Shown here piece after piece: positions 7,548 to 16,421 of a stretch of 38,685 nt of DNA (position 1 is the stretch's first letter; each line of letters begins with the position of its first letter). The stretch spans positions 1 to 38,685 of IMG/VR virus record IMGVR_UViG_3300022707_000592. One strand, given 5' to 3'. The notes beneath the pieces are model-generated. The model had not been told where the DNA came from. It did not search any database and worked only from the letters and a program-made list of their open reading frames with translations. Both the position numbers and the translations under genes were made by a program. The DNA is from a virus.

Positions 7548-9236
7548 CTAACCTCCAAATATATCGTTCAAAGCTTTAATAATCACAGCACGACCTTCGG
7601 GTGACGCTTTTTGTAGTGTCGCAACAACCTTTTCAGTAGCTCCCGATATTGCCTGTAATCCCAATGCTATCTTAGTAGCACGTTCTGGGTTTACAGCTCC
7701 TGCGGTAGTTTGACGAAGAAATTCACCTATATTAAATCCTGCTTTCTCTGCACGTAATGGTTCAGTTAATGTAGTCCTAACTGCTTCTTCTGCTCTAAAC
7801 TCTGATGGAGTAATACCTATCTTCTTCAGGAAGTCATCTATGTCACGTTCACCGAGACCAGATTTGTCTAATGCATTCTTTAGTTTCTCTGATACTTTAA
7901 GTAGGTCTTTTTGAGATTTGAACTGCTGTTTACCAAAGATTTGTTCCATAGTTTCTGCTAATTGGATGTCTTTAGAGAACTTGGTGTTTATTTCCTTTAA
8001 TATAGGTGTTTCACTAGAGATAGTCTTTCGTACATTCTGGGTTAAATTGTCTACAAAGCTATTTAGATCTTGTCTCACAGCATCAGCACCAGTACTTCTG
8101 AACTTGATGTTATCCAACTTGTTCATGAGCAACCTCAAATCCTTACCTGTAAGTGACTTCTGGTTGTTTATTAGATTGATAGCATTAAGAGCTTTCTTAG
8201 ATGCTTGTTTATTTCCTCCAAAATCAGCATTTATGAAGATGTCGTCTAGGTTTCCACTTGCTATTTCATCTACATTTACTCCAAAATCATCTAATACACT
8301 CAAAGCATTCTTTCCTAGGTTACCTTTAGGTATATTGATAGTTCCTAATTCTTCTAATCCTTCTCCAAACGCTTTACTAGCATCTCTCTTAACCTTTGAT
8401 ATACCTTCTACTATCTGTTTTGAGTTCTTTTCTAATACGTTAGTAAGTTGTGCCTTATCTGCACTACCTAGTTCTTTTAGACTCTTCTGTATAGCTTTAG
8501 GATTAGCTGATATGGCATCTATATTAGCTCCTAGTCCCTTTAGAAGTCTTTTAGATATATCTCCTATAGTTTTGGTTATAAACCCTATAGGTTTAGAGAT
8601 TACCTTACCAACACCAGGTGCTACAGCTTCAACACCACCAGCTATGGCAGTCTCTAATCCTACTTCTCCTTCCTGTGCAGTGGCAACACCAGCAGATGAT
8701 ATAACTCTAGGTGCTATCTTTTGTACACCTTTGAGAGCTTTAGTTGCTTTAGCTATTTTACCAGCAGGTACAGCAAATTCAGCTACTTGTTCAGCAAATT
8801 TACCTACCTTTTCCCCTGGTGTTTTAGCTTCTAAGAATTCTTCAGCTTTTCTATTAGCTTCAGTACCTTCTGTAAATATATCTGCTGTATCTAGTCCTTC
8901 TCCTGAAATAGCTTTAACCAAATCATCTAATGCAAATTTACCTATCTTTGTTCCTAGTTCTCCTAGTCCTTTGATTGTAGATAGAACTCCTTTACCTATA
9001 CCTATAGCAACATCCTGAATAGCATCATCCCTCCTACCTCTTAGTTTACCTCTGATACTTGTCTTGTCTCTTTGTACAGGTTGAGTAACAGTACGTGTGA
9101 ATGCTTTGGTATCTACACCTTCTATCTCGTAGCCACGTCTAATAAACTCAGCCATGATTTGACTGTCAGTCTTACCAAGTTTTCTACCTTCCAGCACTAC
9201 TGGTCTTATTTGTTCTTGTGTTAGTAATGTAGCCAT
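7548..9236 (-). CDS. internal virion / ejection-type protein A
   Basis: 562 residues from the preferred ATG at 9236 (MATLLTQEQIRPV), which follows the upstream stop as TAATATG; an in-frame start 24 codons further up would overlap the previous gene. The N-terminus looks like a small helical domain (about 1-50). Residues about 70-240 are rich in G, A, V and I with membrane-active character (IGKGVLSTIKGLGELGTKIG). The rest is lysine-rich helix. Its position between fibre and neck genes, next to another coiled-coil protein, fits the pilot or ejection proteins of short-tailed phages that enter the cell envelope with the DNA. This is inferred from composition and context, not a recognised family. 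Confidence 0.6.
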   Translation of the reverse strand: MATLLTQEQIRPVVLEGRKLGKTDSQIMAEFIRRGYEIEGVDTKAFTRTVTQPVQRDKTSIRGKLRGRRDDAIQDVAIGIGKGVLSTIKGLGELGTKIGKFALDDLVKAISGEGLDTADIFTEGTEANRKAEEFLEAKTPGEKVGKFAEQVAEFAVPAGKIAKATKALKGVQKIAPRVISSAGVATAQEGEVGLETAIAGGVEAVAPGVGKVISKPIGFITKTIGDISKRLLKGLGANIDAISANPKAIQKSLKELGSADKAQLTNVLEKNSKQIVEGISKVKRDASKAFGEGLEELGTINIPKGNLGKNALSVLDDFGVNVDEIASGNLDDIFINADFGGNKQASKKALNAINLINNQKSLTGKDLRLLMNKLDNIKFRSTGADAVRQDLNSFVDNLTQNVRKTISSETPILKEINTKFSKDIQLAETMEQIFGKQQFKSQKDLLKVSEKLKNALDKSGLGERDIDDFLKKIGITPSEFRAEEAVRTTLTEPLRAEKAGFNIGEFLRQTTAGAVNPERATKIALGLQAISGATEKVVATLQKASPEGRAVIIKALNDIFGG

Positions 9237-9237
9237 A

Positions 9238-10887
9238 TTAAATGTTGAATTTAAAATCTGATTCATCACCGATTTCTGTGAATCCAAAACTATCGAATAT
9301 TCCACCAATTTCTGTGTCCTCTTCGATGCTAGAAGGTTTAGTAGCTAATTCGTCTTTGAGTCCATCTACTCGTGATTTAATACCTACATAATCTTCTTCA
9401 AAGTTAGATACATCTGTTTGGTTTTTAGCACTGTTCACTAGAAGATTTTCCATACTACGTGAAAGTACATCAAGCATGATTGTTGCTATAAATGCGTTTT
9501 CTTCCTGAGTGTTCTTTAGTGTTGGCAGTGTTTGTTTATAGTTATCAATGTCAGCTTCAGTCAATACACCCACTTCACCGAAGATACCTCTAGCTACTGT
9601 AGGAATAAGTCCTTGAATGGCTGCATTGAATCCTGCTACATCTGGGTTTCCTTTTAGTTTCAATAGGAAGTTTTGCGCTCTGCCAGAAGCACGTCCTGTT
9701 TGGATAGCATTCATATCTTTAGCACCTTTTTTGTCTCCCCCGTCTGCTGAAATAGAACCCAAGAATGTTAGTAGGCTTTCAGTTCCTCCAAGTGCTGCCT
9801 GAATCTGTCCGAAACTCTCTAGTTGTCCTTGAGTTAGTTTACCTTTATTTCCTTTACTTCCTTGAATCCAAGCTATAGCACGTTCAGGAGAACCTACAGG
9901 AAAGGCTTCAGGATTTACAGAATTTCCAGTTGGAGCTAACTTGCTGTTTAATTCTCGTATCCTTAACCTAGCTAATTCAGTCTCGTGTCTAGCACGCATG
10001 TCTATACCGAACTTACCTGCTGCTTCTAGGGCAGCAGCAACATCTGTAGCTCCCTGTACTGCTTGGAGAACACTGTTACCAGCACCATTCTGTTTAGCTT
10101 GGAATAGGATGTTTAACTTAGATTCTTCAAGAGCTTTGAACTTATCTCGTTCTGCATCCAACTCATTCTTCCTCTCTGCTATCTTCTCTTGGAATTGACG
10201 TTCTTCTAGTTTATTAAATTCATTGTTTTCTAACATGAATTCAAGTCCTTTTATCTGAGCATCCCTGTCTGCAAATTCAGCAGTAACCTTTCTATCTATT
10301 ACAGCTCTAGCATCATTGAACTTATTAGCCCTAGATAAACGTATAACCTCTAGGTCTGCTAGAGATGAGTTATGTTTACGTGTTCTTTCTGCAATGGCAG
10401 CGTTTCTTTGTCGTGCAGTAAGTCCTGAACGTGTCTGTAAGTCCTCACGTTCTCGTCTGAAAGCTAATTGTGTTTCACGTATCTCATTCTGAATATCTGT
10501 GAGTTCTTGTTCTGTTTCTATAAACTCTTGACCTGTTTGTAGTTCAGCTTGCCTACCTTCTCTAGTACCAAGTCCTAGAAGTGAAGCTACACGTTCTGTT
10601 ATGCCTCTTTTTTCAGCTCTAGCTTCTTCTACACGTTCACCTGATACTAATGGGTCTCTCTCCTCTGGTGCTTCATCTGGTACAGGAGAAAAGAATGGTT
10701 CAACTTGAGGTGTTGGTTCTGGTAAATTAAACTGAGCTTTAGGAGCTTCTAATTGGTCTGTATCAATAGAAACACCCTCTAAAGGTTTAGAAGCAGGTAC
10801 TACTACTGTCTCTCTACCTTTAGGAGTATCTACTATCCTTGTTGGTGTTTGAGGTGTCACTTTTTGTCTCTCTATTGTTATAACCAT
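9238..10887 (-). CDS. internal virion / coiled-coil structural protein B
   Basis: 549 residues. A proline-rich N-terminal 90 residues (KPLEGVSIDTDQLEAPKAQFNLPEPTPQ) leads to a short LLGLGTREGRQ segment, then about 150 residues of charged coiled coil (REREDLQTRSGLTARQRNAAIAERTRK and beyond). A C-terminal helical domain (about 340-500) contains ARGIFGEVGVLTEADIDNYKQTLP. The acidic extreme C-terminus ends FKFNI. It is coupled by TAATATG to protein A downstream. Such paired, long helical proteins in podovirus operons are usually packaged inside the head and ejected with the genome; that role is inferred from context. Confidence 0.6.
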   Translation of the reverse strand: MVITIERQKVTPQTPTRIVDTPKGRETVVVPASKPLEGVSIDTDQLEAPKAQFNLPEPTPQVEPFFSPVPDEAPEERDPLVSGERVEEARAEKRGITERVASLLGLGTREGRQAELQTGQEFIETEQELTDIQNEIRETQLAFRREREDLQTRSGLTARQRNAAIAERTRKHNSSLADLEVIRLSRANKFNDARAVIDRKVTAEFADRDAQIKGLEFMLENNEFNKLEERQFQEKIAERKNELDAERDKFKALEESKLNILFQAKQNGAGNSVLQAVQGATDVAAALEAAGKFGIDMRARHETELARLRIRELNSKLAPTGNSVNPEAFPVGSPERAIAWIQGSKGNKGKLTQGQLESFGQIQAALGGTESLLTFLGSISADGGDKKGAKDMNAIQTGRASGRAQNFLLKLKGNPDVAGFNAAIQGLIPTVARGIFGEVGVLTEADIDNYKQTLPTLKNTQEENAFIATIMLDVLSRSMENLLVNSAKNQTDVSNFEEDYVGIKSRVDGLKDELATKPSSIEEDTEIGGIFDSFGFTEIGDESDFKFNI

Positions 10888-10888
10888 A

Positions 10889-12685
10889 TTATTCGTTTAT
10901 TGTTGTTTTGTTAATAATTCTTAGTTTGTAAATTTCATCTTCTCCCGTGAATTGCATACTTACTTTAAATCTTATCCATGGAGATTGATTCTTTAGTGCT
11001 GTTGCTATGGACTTCCACTGTTTCTTTTCTGTTTGAAGTGCTTTACCTGCCTTTTTCCACTTCTCAAAGAATGCTAGAGCTGTACCTGAAGCTCCTGTAA
11101 ATGTCTCATCAAGGTCTACTGTATATGTACCTCCTGATTCTGAAATAGCTTTGATGTGAGCTGATTTACCTGAACCTGTACCCTGTATTATCTGTACTTC
11201 ATCTCCTACAACGTAAGCAGATACATTAGTAGTAGTTGTAAATGTATTACTGTCTGTCCATGTAATAGTGGCTTGTAATTCTACGTCTTCTGTTGTTTTG
11301 TACTTAACTACTATCTTGTCTGCACTATCTAACAGAAGTTTGTACACAACGTATATTTTCTGCCATGAATCCTCTATTCCTACTGAGAAGAGCTTGTTTG
11401 TAGTGAAGAAACCCCATTTTTGAGTAGTATCTATTGAATCGTCTATGAAAAGTCCACTCTTTACTGTTGTTGCATCTGAAAAGTAGTTAGCACCGAATAA
11501 GTAAGTACCATTTCTATCTGAATCACTGTTACCGCTAGAGGCATAAACCAAAGCACCTACGTTTGATAGTTTAAACTGTCCATGATCTGTTAGGTTTGAT
11601 ACTCCAGTATCAGAATTGCTAGAAAATGAAGCTGAAATCTTATGATATAGGCCTTTTACCTGTTCATCGTACTCCCATATTCCTGATGGTACGTTTACAT
11701 CTTGAGTGGCTCCATTATCCTCATAGTTTCCTTTAATTAGTATGTTTATACGTCCATTGACAATAGCCATACCATTATGTCTTATATATGCGTCTCTATC
11801 TGTTAATGTTGATGAGAATTGTCCTGAAAGGTCATAAAATGGCTTATCTTCATCTAATGGTAATCGTGAAACAGGTACAAAAGCTCTACCATCGAACCCT
11901 AATAGTCTTCCTTCAACGTCCATAAAGTAAGGTAGTCCACGCCATATCACACAAGATAGAACACCATAAGTGTCGATAGTGTATTTAGCTCTAGGAGTGT
12001 CTTCTGTAGCTCCATCCCATTCGAATATAGTAGCTTGGTCACCTGCTTTGTTTATAGTTCCTACCCAAATGCTTTCTTCTGCTGCACACATACACATAAT
12101 CTTTAAGTTCTTAAATCCTGACAAGTCTAGGGTAAAAGATGTTGTAGAAAACACCTCTGAAGTATCAAAAGAGAATATAGCTGTTCCATTTACGTCTGTG
12201 TAGTACATCCTATCAGCATAAGGAAGTAAAATATGTAGTCCTGTGGTTAAACTTCCTTTTGTGTTTGACCAACTAGAAGCTCCTTTAGCTAAGTCACTGA
12301 TATTAGTTGTATCTGTAACGTAAAGTTTATTGTTAAATACAGCCATATCAATCCTGTCACGAATAGCTAATGAAGGTGTACCAGTTTTAGTGTCTTCAGT
12401 AAATGAATCACTAGGGTTCACGTCTCCTAGGAAGATACCACCTGTTTCTGTAGCTATAACGTACTCACTAGAAAGGTCATTATCATAATCAAACTGAGCT
12501 ATAGCCATTGGAATACCCATATCAGCATCATCTGCGTCACTGAAAGAGAGTTTACTACGATTCAACCTAATAGCACCCCTGTTATCAGTTAGGTTTAAGT
12601 TAAATGATGTCCTCAAATCACCTAAAATATCCCCATCATTGATGTGGGTTAGCACTCTAGTTTGTTGGTTAGGTAAAGTAATCAT
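10889..12685 (-). CDS. tail / neck structural protein with beta-propeller-like repeats
   Basis: 598 residues. After a short N-terminal region (MITLPNQQTRVLTHINDGDILG), residues about 70-340 show repeated four-strand blocks of the type YVIATETGGIFLGD, LYVTDTTNISDL, MYYTDVNGTAIFSFD and IWVGTINKAGDQATIFEWDG, a pattern typical of a beta-propeller. The C-terminal third carries further beta domains and ends with IRFKVSMQFTGEDEIYKLRIINKT. Tail-tube or packaged-DNA stabilisation proteins of podoviruses (for example P22 gp10 type) have comparable size and position. Fold and role are inferred; no close family is claimed. Confidence 0.6.
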   Translation of the reverse strand: MITLPNQQTRVLTHINDGDILGDLRTSFNLNLTDNRGAIRLNRSKLSFSDADDADMGIPMAIAQFDYDNDLSSEYVIATETGGIFLGDVNPSDSFTEDTKTGTPSLAIRDRIDMAVFNNKLYVTDTTNISDLAKGASSWSNTKGSLTTGLHILLPYADRMYYTDVNGTAIFSFDTSEVFSTTSFTLDLSGFKNLKIMCMCAAEESIWVGTINKAGDQATIFEWDGATEDTPRAKYTIDTYGVLSCVIWRGLPYFMDVEGRLLGFDGRAFVPVSRLPLDEDKPFYDLSGQFSSTLTDRDAYIRHNGMAIVNGRINILIKGNYEDNGATQDVNVPSGIWEYDEQVKGLYHKISASFSSNSDTGVSNLTDHGQFKLSNVGALVYASSGNSDSDRNGTYLFGANYFSDATTVKSGLFIDDSIDTTQKWGFFTTNKLFSVGIEDSWQKIYVVYKLLLDSADKIVVKYKTTEDVELQATITWTDSNTFTTTTNVSAYVVGDEVQIIQGTGSGKSAHIKAISESGGTYTVDLDETFTGASGTALAFFEKWKKAGKALQTEKKQWKSIATALKNQSPWIRFKVSMQFTGEDEIYKLRIINKTTINE

Positions 12686-12686
12686 A

Positions 12687-12953
12687 CTAATCGTCTAATC
12701 TAGTGTAGAAATATGCTGGTATAAGGAATGACTTTTTTCTATGTTCTATAATCAACCATCTATCTGGGAAATCTAAGTGATTTACAGTTCCACCACTATC
12801 CCCTATAACTGTAGCTATGTTCACCTGAGAATCAGTTACATTCTTATCATCTCTGAACATTATTCTTTGGATTCGTGCAACATTAATAGGTTCAGATAGT
12901 TCTTTTACCTGTTTCTTTAGTTCTTCAAATTGTCGTTTTTCTTCAGGTGACAT
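12687..12953 (-). CDS. hypothetical protein with N-terminal coiled coil
   Basis: 88 residues: an N-terminal helix (MSPEEKRQFEELKKQVKEL) followed by a beta-rich part ending PDRWLIIEHRKKSFLIPAYFYTRLDD. It lies between a fibre gene and the propeller-like tail gene, coupled to both by one-base gaps (TAATATG upstream, TAGTATG downstream). It is probably a small virion or assembly protein. Family not recognised. Confidence 0.6.
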   Translation of the reverse strand: MSPEEKRQFEELKKQVKELSEPINVARIQRIMFRDDKNVTDSQVNIATVIGDSGGTVNHLDFPDRWLIIEHRKKSFLIPAYFYTRLDD

Positions 12954-12954
12954 A

Positions 12955-13863
12955 TTATAGGGTTAGGATTCTATATCTAACAAACACTTTAGCGGTACTA
13001 TTTCCTGTTGCAAATGCTGCGGTTGCATTAGTAATTTCTACCTTTTTATTAGTAAATGGTTCTAAAGCACCAACAGCAAGTGGTATCAAGTGTTGTAAAT
13101 GATCGTTGGCTGCTTTTATTTGACCAGAGTCAATAGTTAAGTTCATTATGCTATCTGTAGTTGTATCATATTGGAAACGAACATCTCCTCCTCCTGTAAA
13201 CTGTGTTGAATTGAATGTGAAACTAAAGAATACTTGATCTACTATAAGAATTTTACCTGCACCTGGAGCTGCAAGAATTTCAACAGGTGTAGCGTTCATG
13301 GCAATTATGTTTGCTGCTGATAGTGATACTGTTAATATTTTAAGTTGGTCTTCCGTAATTGTTGAAACTGCTAGTTGAGTATCAATACCTTTAAGATGAG
13401 CTGTAAGATCATCTGCATCATCTGCTTCTGGTGGTGATGAGTCTGGTGTGTAGTTGGTTGGTGTAAAAGTAATGTCTAACTTATCTCCATCTATAGTGTT
13501 TGCAGAAGGGTCAATAGTCTTATTAGTCAGAGTCTCTGTTCCTGAATCTGCTCCAGTAGAAGTCTTATTCGTAATTACAGGACTTGTAAGTGTTTTGTTG
13601 GTTAATATTTCTGTACCAGTTAATGATACTGCCTTATCTGCTCCTGTAACACCTGAGAGTTTAAAGTCATGTGATGCCTGTACTGCTGAAGAATCTATAC
13701 CTACTTTGGTCATTAACGCTTCAATGTCATCTTGGTAGTCGTTTATAAACTCAGACATTGTTCGTCCACCAACATCAACACCCACCTTAGAAGATGTACC
13801 TTCTGTCACACCACCTGTGACCTTTGTGTAGTCTGTAATTGATACTGGGAAATCTGTTGACAT
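12955..13863 (-). CDS. tail fibre-like protein with LTNKT repeats
   Basis: 302 residues. Contains the fibre repeat EILTNKTLTSPVITNKT ... ETLTNKTIDP (about 84-120), widespread in phage tail fibres, followed by a linker with TAHLKGIDTQL. The C-terminal domain of about 130 residues (EILAAPGAGKILIVDQVFFSF through ATGNSTAKVFVRYRIL) is a beta-sandwich found at the tip of fibre-like virion proteins. It probably contributes to host attachment. The ATG at 13863 follows a short tandem repeat (CTAAATCTTAA twice) that overlaps the end of the preceding gene. Confidence 0.75.
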   Translation of the reverse strand: MSTDFPVSITDYTKVTGGVTEGTSSKVGVDVGGRTMSEFINDYQDDIEALMTKVGIDSSAVQASHDFKLSGVTGADKAVSLTGTEILTNKTLTSPVITNKTSTGADSGTETLTNKTIDPSANTIDGDKLDITFTPTNYTPDSSPPEADDADDLTAHLKGIDTQLAVSTITEDQLKILTVSLSAANIIAMNATPVEILAAPGAGKILIVDQVFFSFTFNSTQFTGGGDVRFQYDTTTDSIMNLTIDSGQIKAANDHLQHLIPLAVGALEPFTNKKVEITNATAAFATGNSTAKVFVRYRILTL

Positions 13864-13880
13864 AATAATTTAAGATTTAG

Positions 13881-14111
13881 TTAAGATTTAGATTGATTTG
13901 AAAATGATGTTGATGCTTTACTTTTATCCGACCATGCTGATATTGCTCCTGTTCCATCGTAGAAGACTTCACTACTTGAATCTACATCCACCAAGACATC
14001 GTAGAACATATTAGCTTCATCGTAGAACTGCCCTCCTTGTCCATCTGGCTTCTCCTGATGTGCATATGTAGATGCCGATGCTTTTGACTTGTCAGTCCAT
14101 ACGGCAGCCAT
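13881..14111 (-). CDS. small repeat protein (W-[TS]-D-K-S-K-A-S motif), probably structural
   Basis: 76 residues with an internal duplication: VWTDKSKASASTY near the start and AWSDKSKASTSFSNQSKS at the end, plus two related central segments (QFYDEANMFYDV, EVFYDGTGAIS). Aromatic-anchored S/T/K repeats like these occur in small phage virion proteins, possibly as attachment or decoration peptides. The function is unknown. Start ATG at 14111 follows the upstream stop as TAATATG. Confidence 0.6.
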   Translation of the reverse strand: MAAVWTDKSKASASTYAHQEKPDGQGGQFYDEANMFYDVLVDVDSSSEVFYDGTGAISAWSDKSKASTSFSNQSKS

Positions 14112-14112
14112 A

Positions 14113-14856
14113 TTATCGGTAGGTATGCTTCCTTGCTACTAATCTAGGCTTCTCATCCTTACCTCTCTTATTGAAGAAGTCTTGGATTAGCTCTTCCTGT
14201 TCCTGTATCTGAACTTTAATATCAGATGCTTTCTCTCTCATTGTGTTATCTGTGAAGTGATCGAAACACGCATAGAGATAAACCAACTTATCAAAGATTT
14301 CTGGTAATCCAGTTCTCCTTGTAGTATCAGATGAAACGTAATAGTTGGGAGGTCTTTGGAAAACCACCTTTAATCCAGCAGTAATAGTCACTTGTGCTGT
14401 AGCTGGTGGTGGGTATATGAAAATAGCATTAGACTTCTTATCGTAATACTCAGGTGCGCCATCTGTCTCTAGGAATTCTGTAGGTGCTATTCCTTTTGAA
14501 CTTAGGTCATATTCATCTATAGGTTTAAGAGGATAGAAATTACCATTGGAATCTTTTACATAAACATTAGTTATTTTTATATGACTGTTATCAAAAACAT
14601 AATCCTGTTGTGAATCAACAAGGTTAGTAGTTCCTATTGGATAGTCTGAAAAGGTAGAGTCATCAAATTGCCATCGAGTATCCGAATTTAATATCTTTAT
14701 TGAAGCACTATTAAGTCCGTTATTTAAATAACGGGTAAACGTAGCTAGAAGATTAGTATTGCTAGAGATGGCAGTATAATCACTTCCGAAGACAGTTGTC
14801 TCACATGCCTGGATTAGTCCACTCTGATTCGTTGTATCTGAGAACTGCATTGACAT
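14113..14856 (-). CDS. head-tail adaptor / neck protein candidate
   Basis: 247 residues from ATG at 14856 (MSMQFSDTTNQSG); an in-frame GTG seven codons upstream is the alternative. The protein starts with a helical region, then has strand-rich segments (YPIGTTNLVDSQQDYVFDNSHIKITNVYVKD, IFIYPPPATAQVTITAGLKVVFQRPPNYY), and ends with a helical tail (KASDIKVQIQEQEELIQDFFNKRG). This resembles phage connector or head-completion proteins in layout and genome position (after capsid, before tail genes). The assignment is by context and overall pattern. Confidence 0.55.
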   Translation of the reverse strand: MSMQFSDTTNQSGLIQACETTVFGSDYTAISSNTNLLATFTRYLNNGLNSASIKILNSDTRWQFDDSTFSDYPIGTTNLVDSQQDYVFDNSHIKITNVYVKDSNGNFYPLKPIDEYDLSSKGIAPTEFLETDGAPEYYDKKSNAIFIYPPPATAQVTITAGLKVVFQRPPNYYVSSDTTRRTGLPEIFDKLVYLYACFDHFTDNTMREKASDIKVQIQEQEELIQDFFNKRGKDEKPRLVARKHTYR

Positions 14857-14871
14857 AGTCTTAATGAGACC

Positions 14872-14959
14872 AGCCACAACGATAGTCCAAGATATTATAA
14901 CACCAATAATGATTAACTACTAATAAACACACTGAAATGGAGGAACGATGTTGTGGCTT
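14872..14959. repeat. 9-bp inverted repeat bracketing the intergenic gap after the glycosyltransferase
   Basis: AGCCACAAC (14872-14880) and GTTGTGGCT (14951-14959) are perfect complements and flank about 70 nt of AT-rich spacer between the glycosyltransferase stop (14971) and the next gene. In the transcript they would close a long hairpin that exposes or hides the start at 14856/14877. It could equally protect a processed mRNA end. Confidence 0.5.
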
Positions 14960-14970
14960 ACCTAGGATTA

Positions 14971-16125
14971 TCATTCCCCCGTTTCAAAATGTTTAACAAC
15001 ATCTTTGATAGCTTCATCCCAAAACTTTATGTTGTCCTTGTATTGCCAGTTCTTTTCAACATATTCCTTTGCGTTTTGACCAATCTCATCCCTTAAAGTT
15101 TTGTCTTCTATTAGCAACTCTAAAGTCTCCTCCCATTCTTTAGGAGTGGACACTAGGAAGCCCGTATTGCGGTCTATAATCGTCTGTATGCCACGTACAG
15201 GTTCATGGTAGGGGTATACCCTACTAGCTATTGTAGGGATACCCTTCATGCTGTATTCCATCCATTTGATGTGAGACTTAGATACGTTAAATTCATTGTC
15301 AGTTAGAGGTGCAAGTCCAATATCCCATCTAGTAGACATGATTAGTTCAGGGAAGCTCTTCCAAGATGGTGTTCCAGGCATAATACCTACCCTTTTACGC
15401 TTTTCTTCATCAAAATCCTTAAATAGGTCTTCATATGAGCTATCACGTATTCCACCTATCATCCCTAGATACAGATTGTCGTATTTATCCATCAGTTTGC
15501 TGATTACAGGGAGTATTAGCTTCAAATCATTGTCATGGGTGATAGAACCATGCCATCCAAGAGATATAACGTCATCTTCCCTCAGAGCTTCACCTTTCCA
15601 ATCTTTAGAATCGTTACAGTTAGGGAGTATGTATATAGGCATCTCTATCTTTAGTACATCTTTGAGGAATTTAATATAGAAATCCTTTAAAGGTTGAGTT
15701 GAAACAAAAAGAGCATCAACCATAGACATAGAAGCTATAGCAAATGCTCTTTTAACTCCATCTTCTTTGTAACCTTTCTCGTAGGCTGGGTTATCTTCAG
15801 AGATGTTTATTATGTTGTCGTCTAAATCCATGACTATAGGGATTTCTAGGTGTTTACATGCTCCTATAATCTTACCTGAATTCTTAGAATCAGATTGTTT
15901 TATAACTACCATGTCAAAGTCCCTGAAGAGTTTAACGTAAGAATTGAAGGTATCTTTGTGGTCTATGAATCCTACAAGGTCTGCACCAAGTACAGTAGTC
16001 TCATAACCTAGCTCTTTAAGGTACTCAGCAGGTTTATGAGACCTATAATAACCTATACCACCATACTCACCTGTGGTTTGTCTGTAGGGAGTATTCCAGT
16101 CTGTTGTAATGAACAGTATCTTCAT
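14971..16125 (-). CDS. glycosyltransferase, GT-B fold, family 4-like
   Basis: 384 residues beginning MKILFITTDWNTPYRQTTGEYGGIGYYRSHKPAEYL, the usual first Rossmann half of a GT-B enzyme. The second half has SLGWHGSITHDNDL (about 203-216), DIGLAPLTDNEFNVSKSHIKWMEYSMKGIPTIAS (about 295-328) with the sugar-nucleotide-binding region, and NTGFLVSTPKEWEETLELLIEDKTLRDEIGQNAKEYV, the typical C-terminal helix block of family 4 enzymes. It should transfer a sugar from a nucleotide-activated donor. Placement inside the virion operon, between capsid and neck genes, suggests glycosylation of a virion protein, or of a host envelope component. Confidence 0.88.
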   Translation of the reverse strand: MKILFITTDWNTPYRQTTGEYGGIGYYRSHKPAEYLKELGYETTVLGADLVGFIDHKDTFNSYVKLFRDFDMVVIKQSDSKNSGKIIGACKHLEIPIVMDLDDNIINISEDNPAYEKGYKEDGVKRAFAIASMSMVDALFVSTQPLKDFYIKFLKDVLKIEMPIYILPNCNDSKDWKGEALREDDVISLGWHGSITHDNDLKLILPVISKLMDKYDNLYLGMIGGIRDSSYEDLFKDFDEEKRKRVGIMPGTPSWKSFPELIMSTRWDIGLAPLTDNEFNVSKSHIKWMEYSMKGIPTIASRVYPYHEPVRGIQTIIDRNTGFLVSTPKEWEETLELLIEDKTLRDEIGQNAKEYVEKNWQYKDNIKFWDEAIKDVVKHFETGE

Positions 16126-16126
16126 A

Positions 16127-16420
16127 TTATTTAGTTTTTAGTCCTTTTAAGCTGTCCTTTGCATTTTCTTCAAGGTTTTTATAGATGTCTATGACTGTAT
16201 ATTTGTCGTCCAGTTTAATATCATCCAATACCTGCATGTAATATTCTCCTTTGTATTTAGCTATCCAAAATGCTTTATCATCTTTAGTAAAGATAATATC
16301 TATAGAAGTATTGTGGAATTTAGCTTGGTATGACATCTCAACAACCAATTTGTAATCCTTTCCGTAATACTCCTGCATTTTCTCTTCTACTATTTCCTGT
16401 TTTATATAGAACTTATACAT
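16127..16420 (-). CDS. hypothetical protein
   Basis: 97 residues from ATG at 16420, which follows the upstream stop as TAATATG (an in-frame ATG three codons upstream overlaps that gene). Mixed alpha/beta pattern: MYKFYIKQEIVEEKMQEYYGKDY, then IDIIFTKDDKAFWIAKYKGEYYMQVLDD. Family not recognised. Together with the next gene upstream it sits between the capsid gene and the glycosyltransferase. Confidence 0.6.
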   Translation of the reverse strand: MYKFYIKQEIVEEKMQEYYGKDYKLVVEMSYQAKFHNTSIDIIFTKDDKAFWIAKYKGEYYMQVLDDIKLDDKYTVIDIYKNLEENAKDSLKGLKTK

Positions 16421-16421
16421 A

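Noticed and set aside
7918-9018. 366-codon plus-strand frame opposite the ejection-type protein
   Set aside because: Shadow of the minus-strand gene: its long, serine/leucine-rich composition mirrors the codon pattern of the real protein, and no domain is visible.
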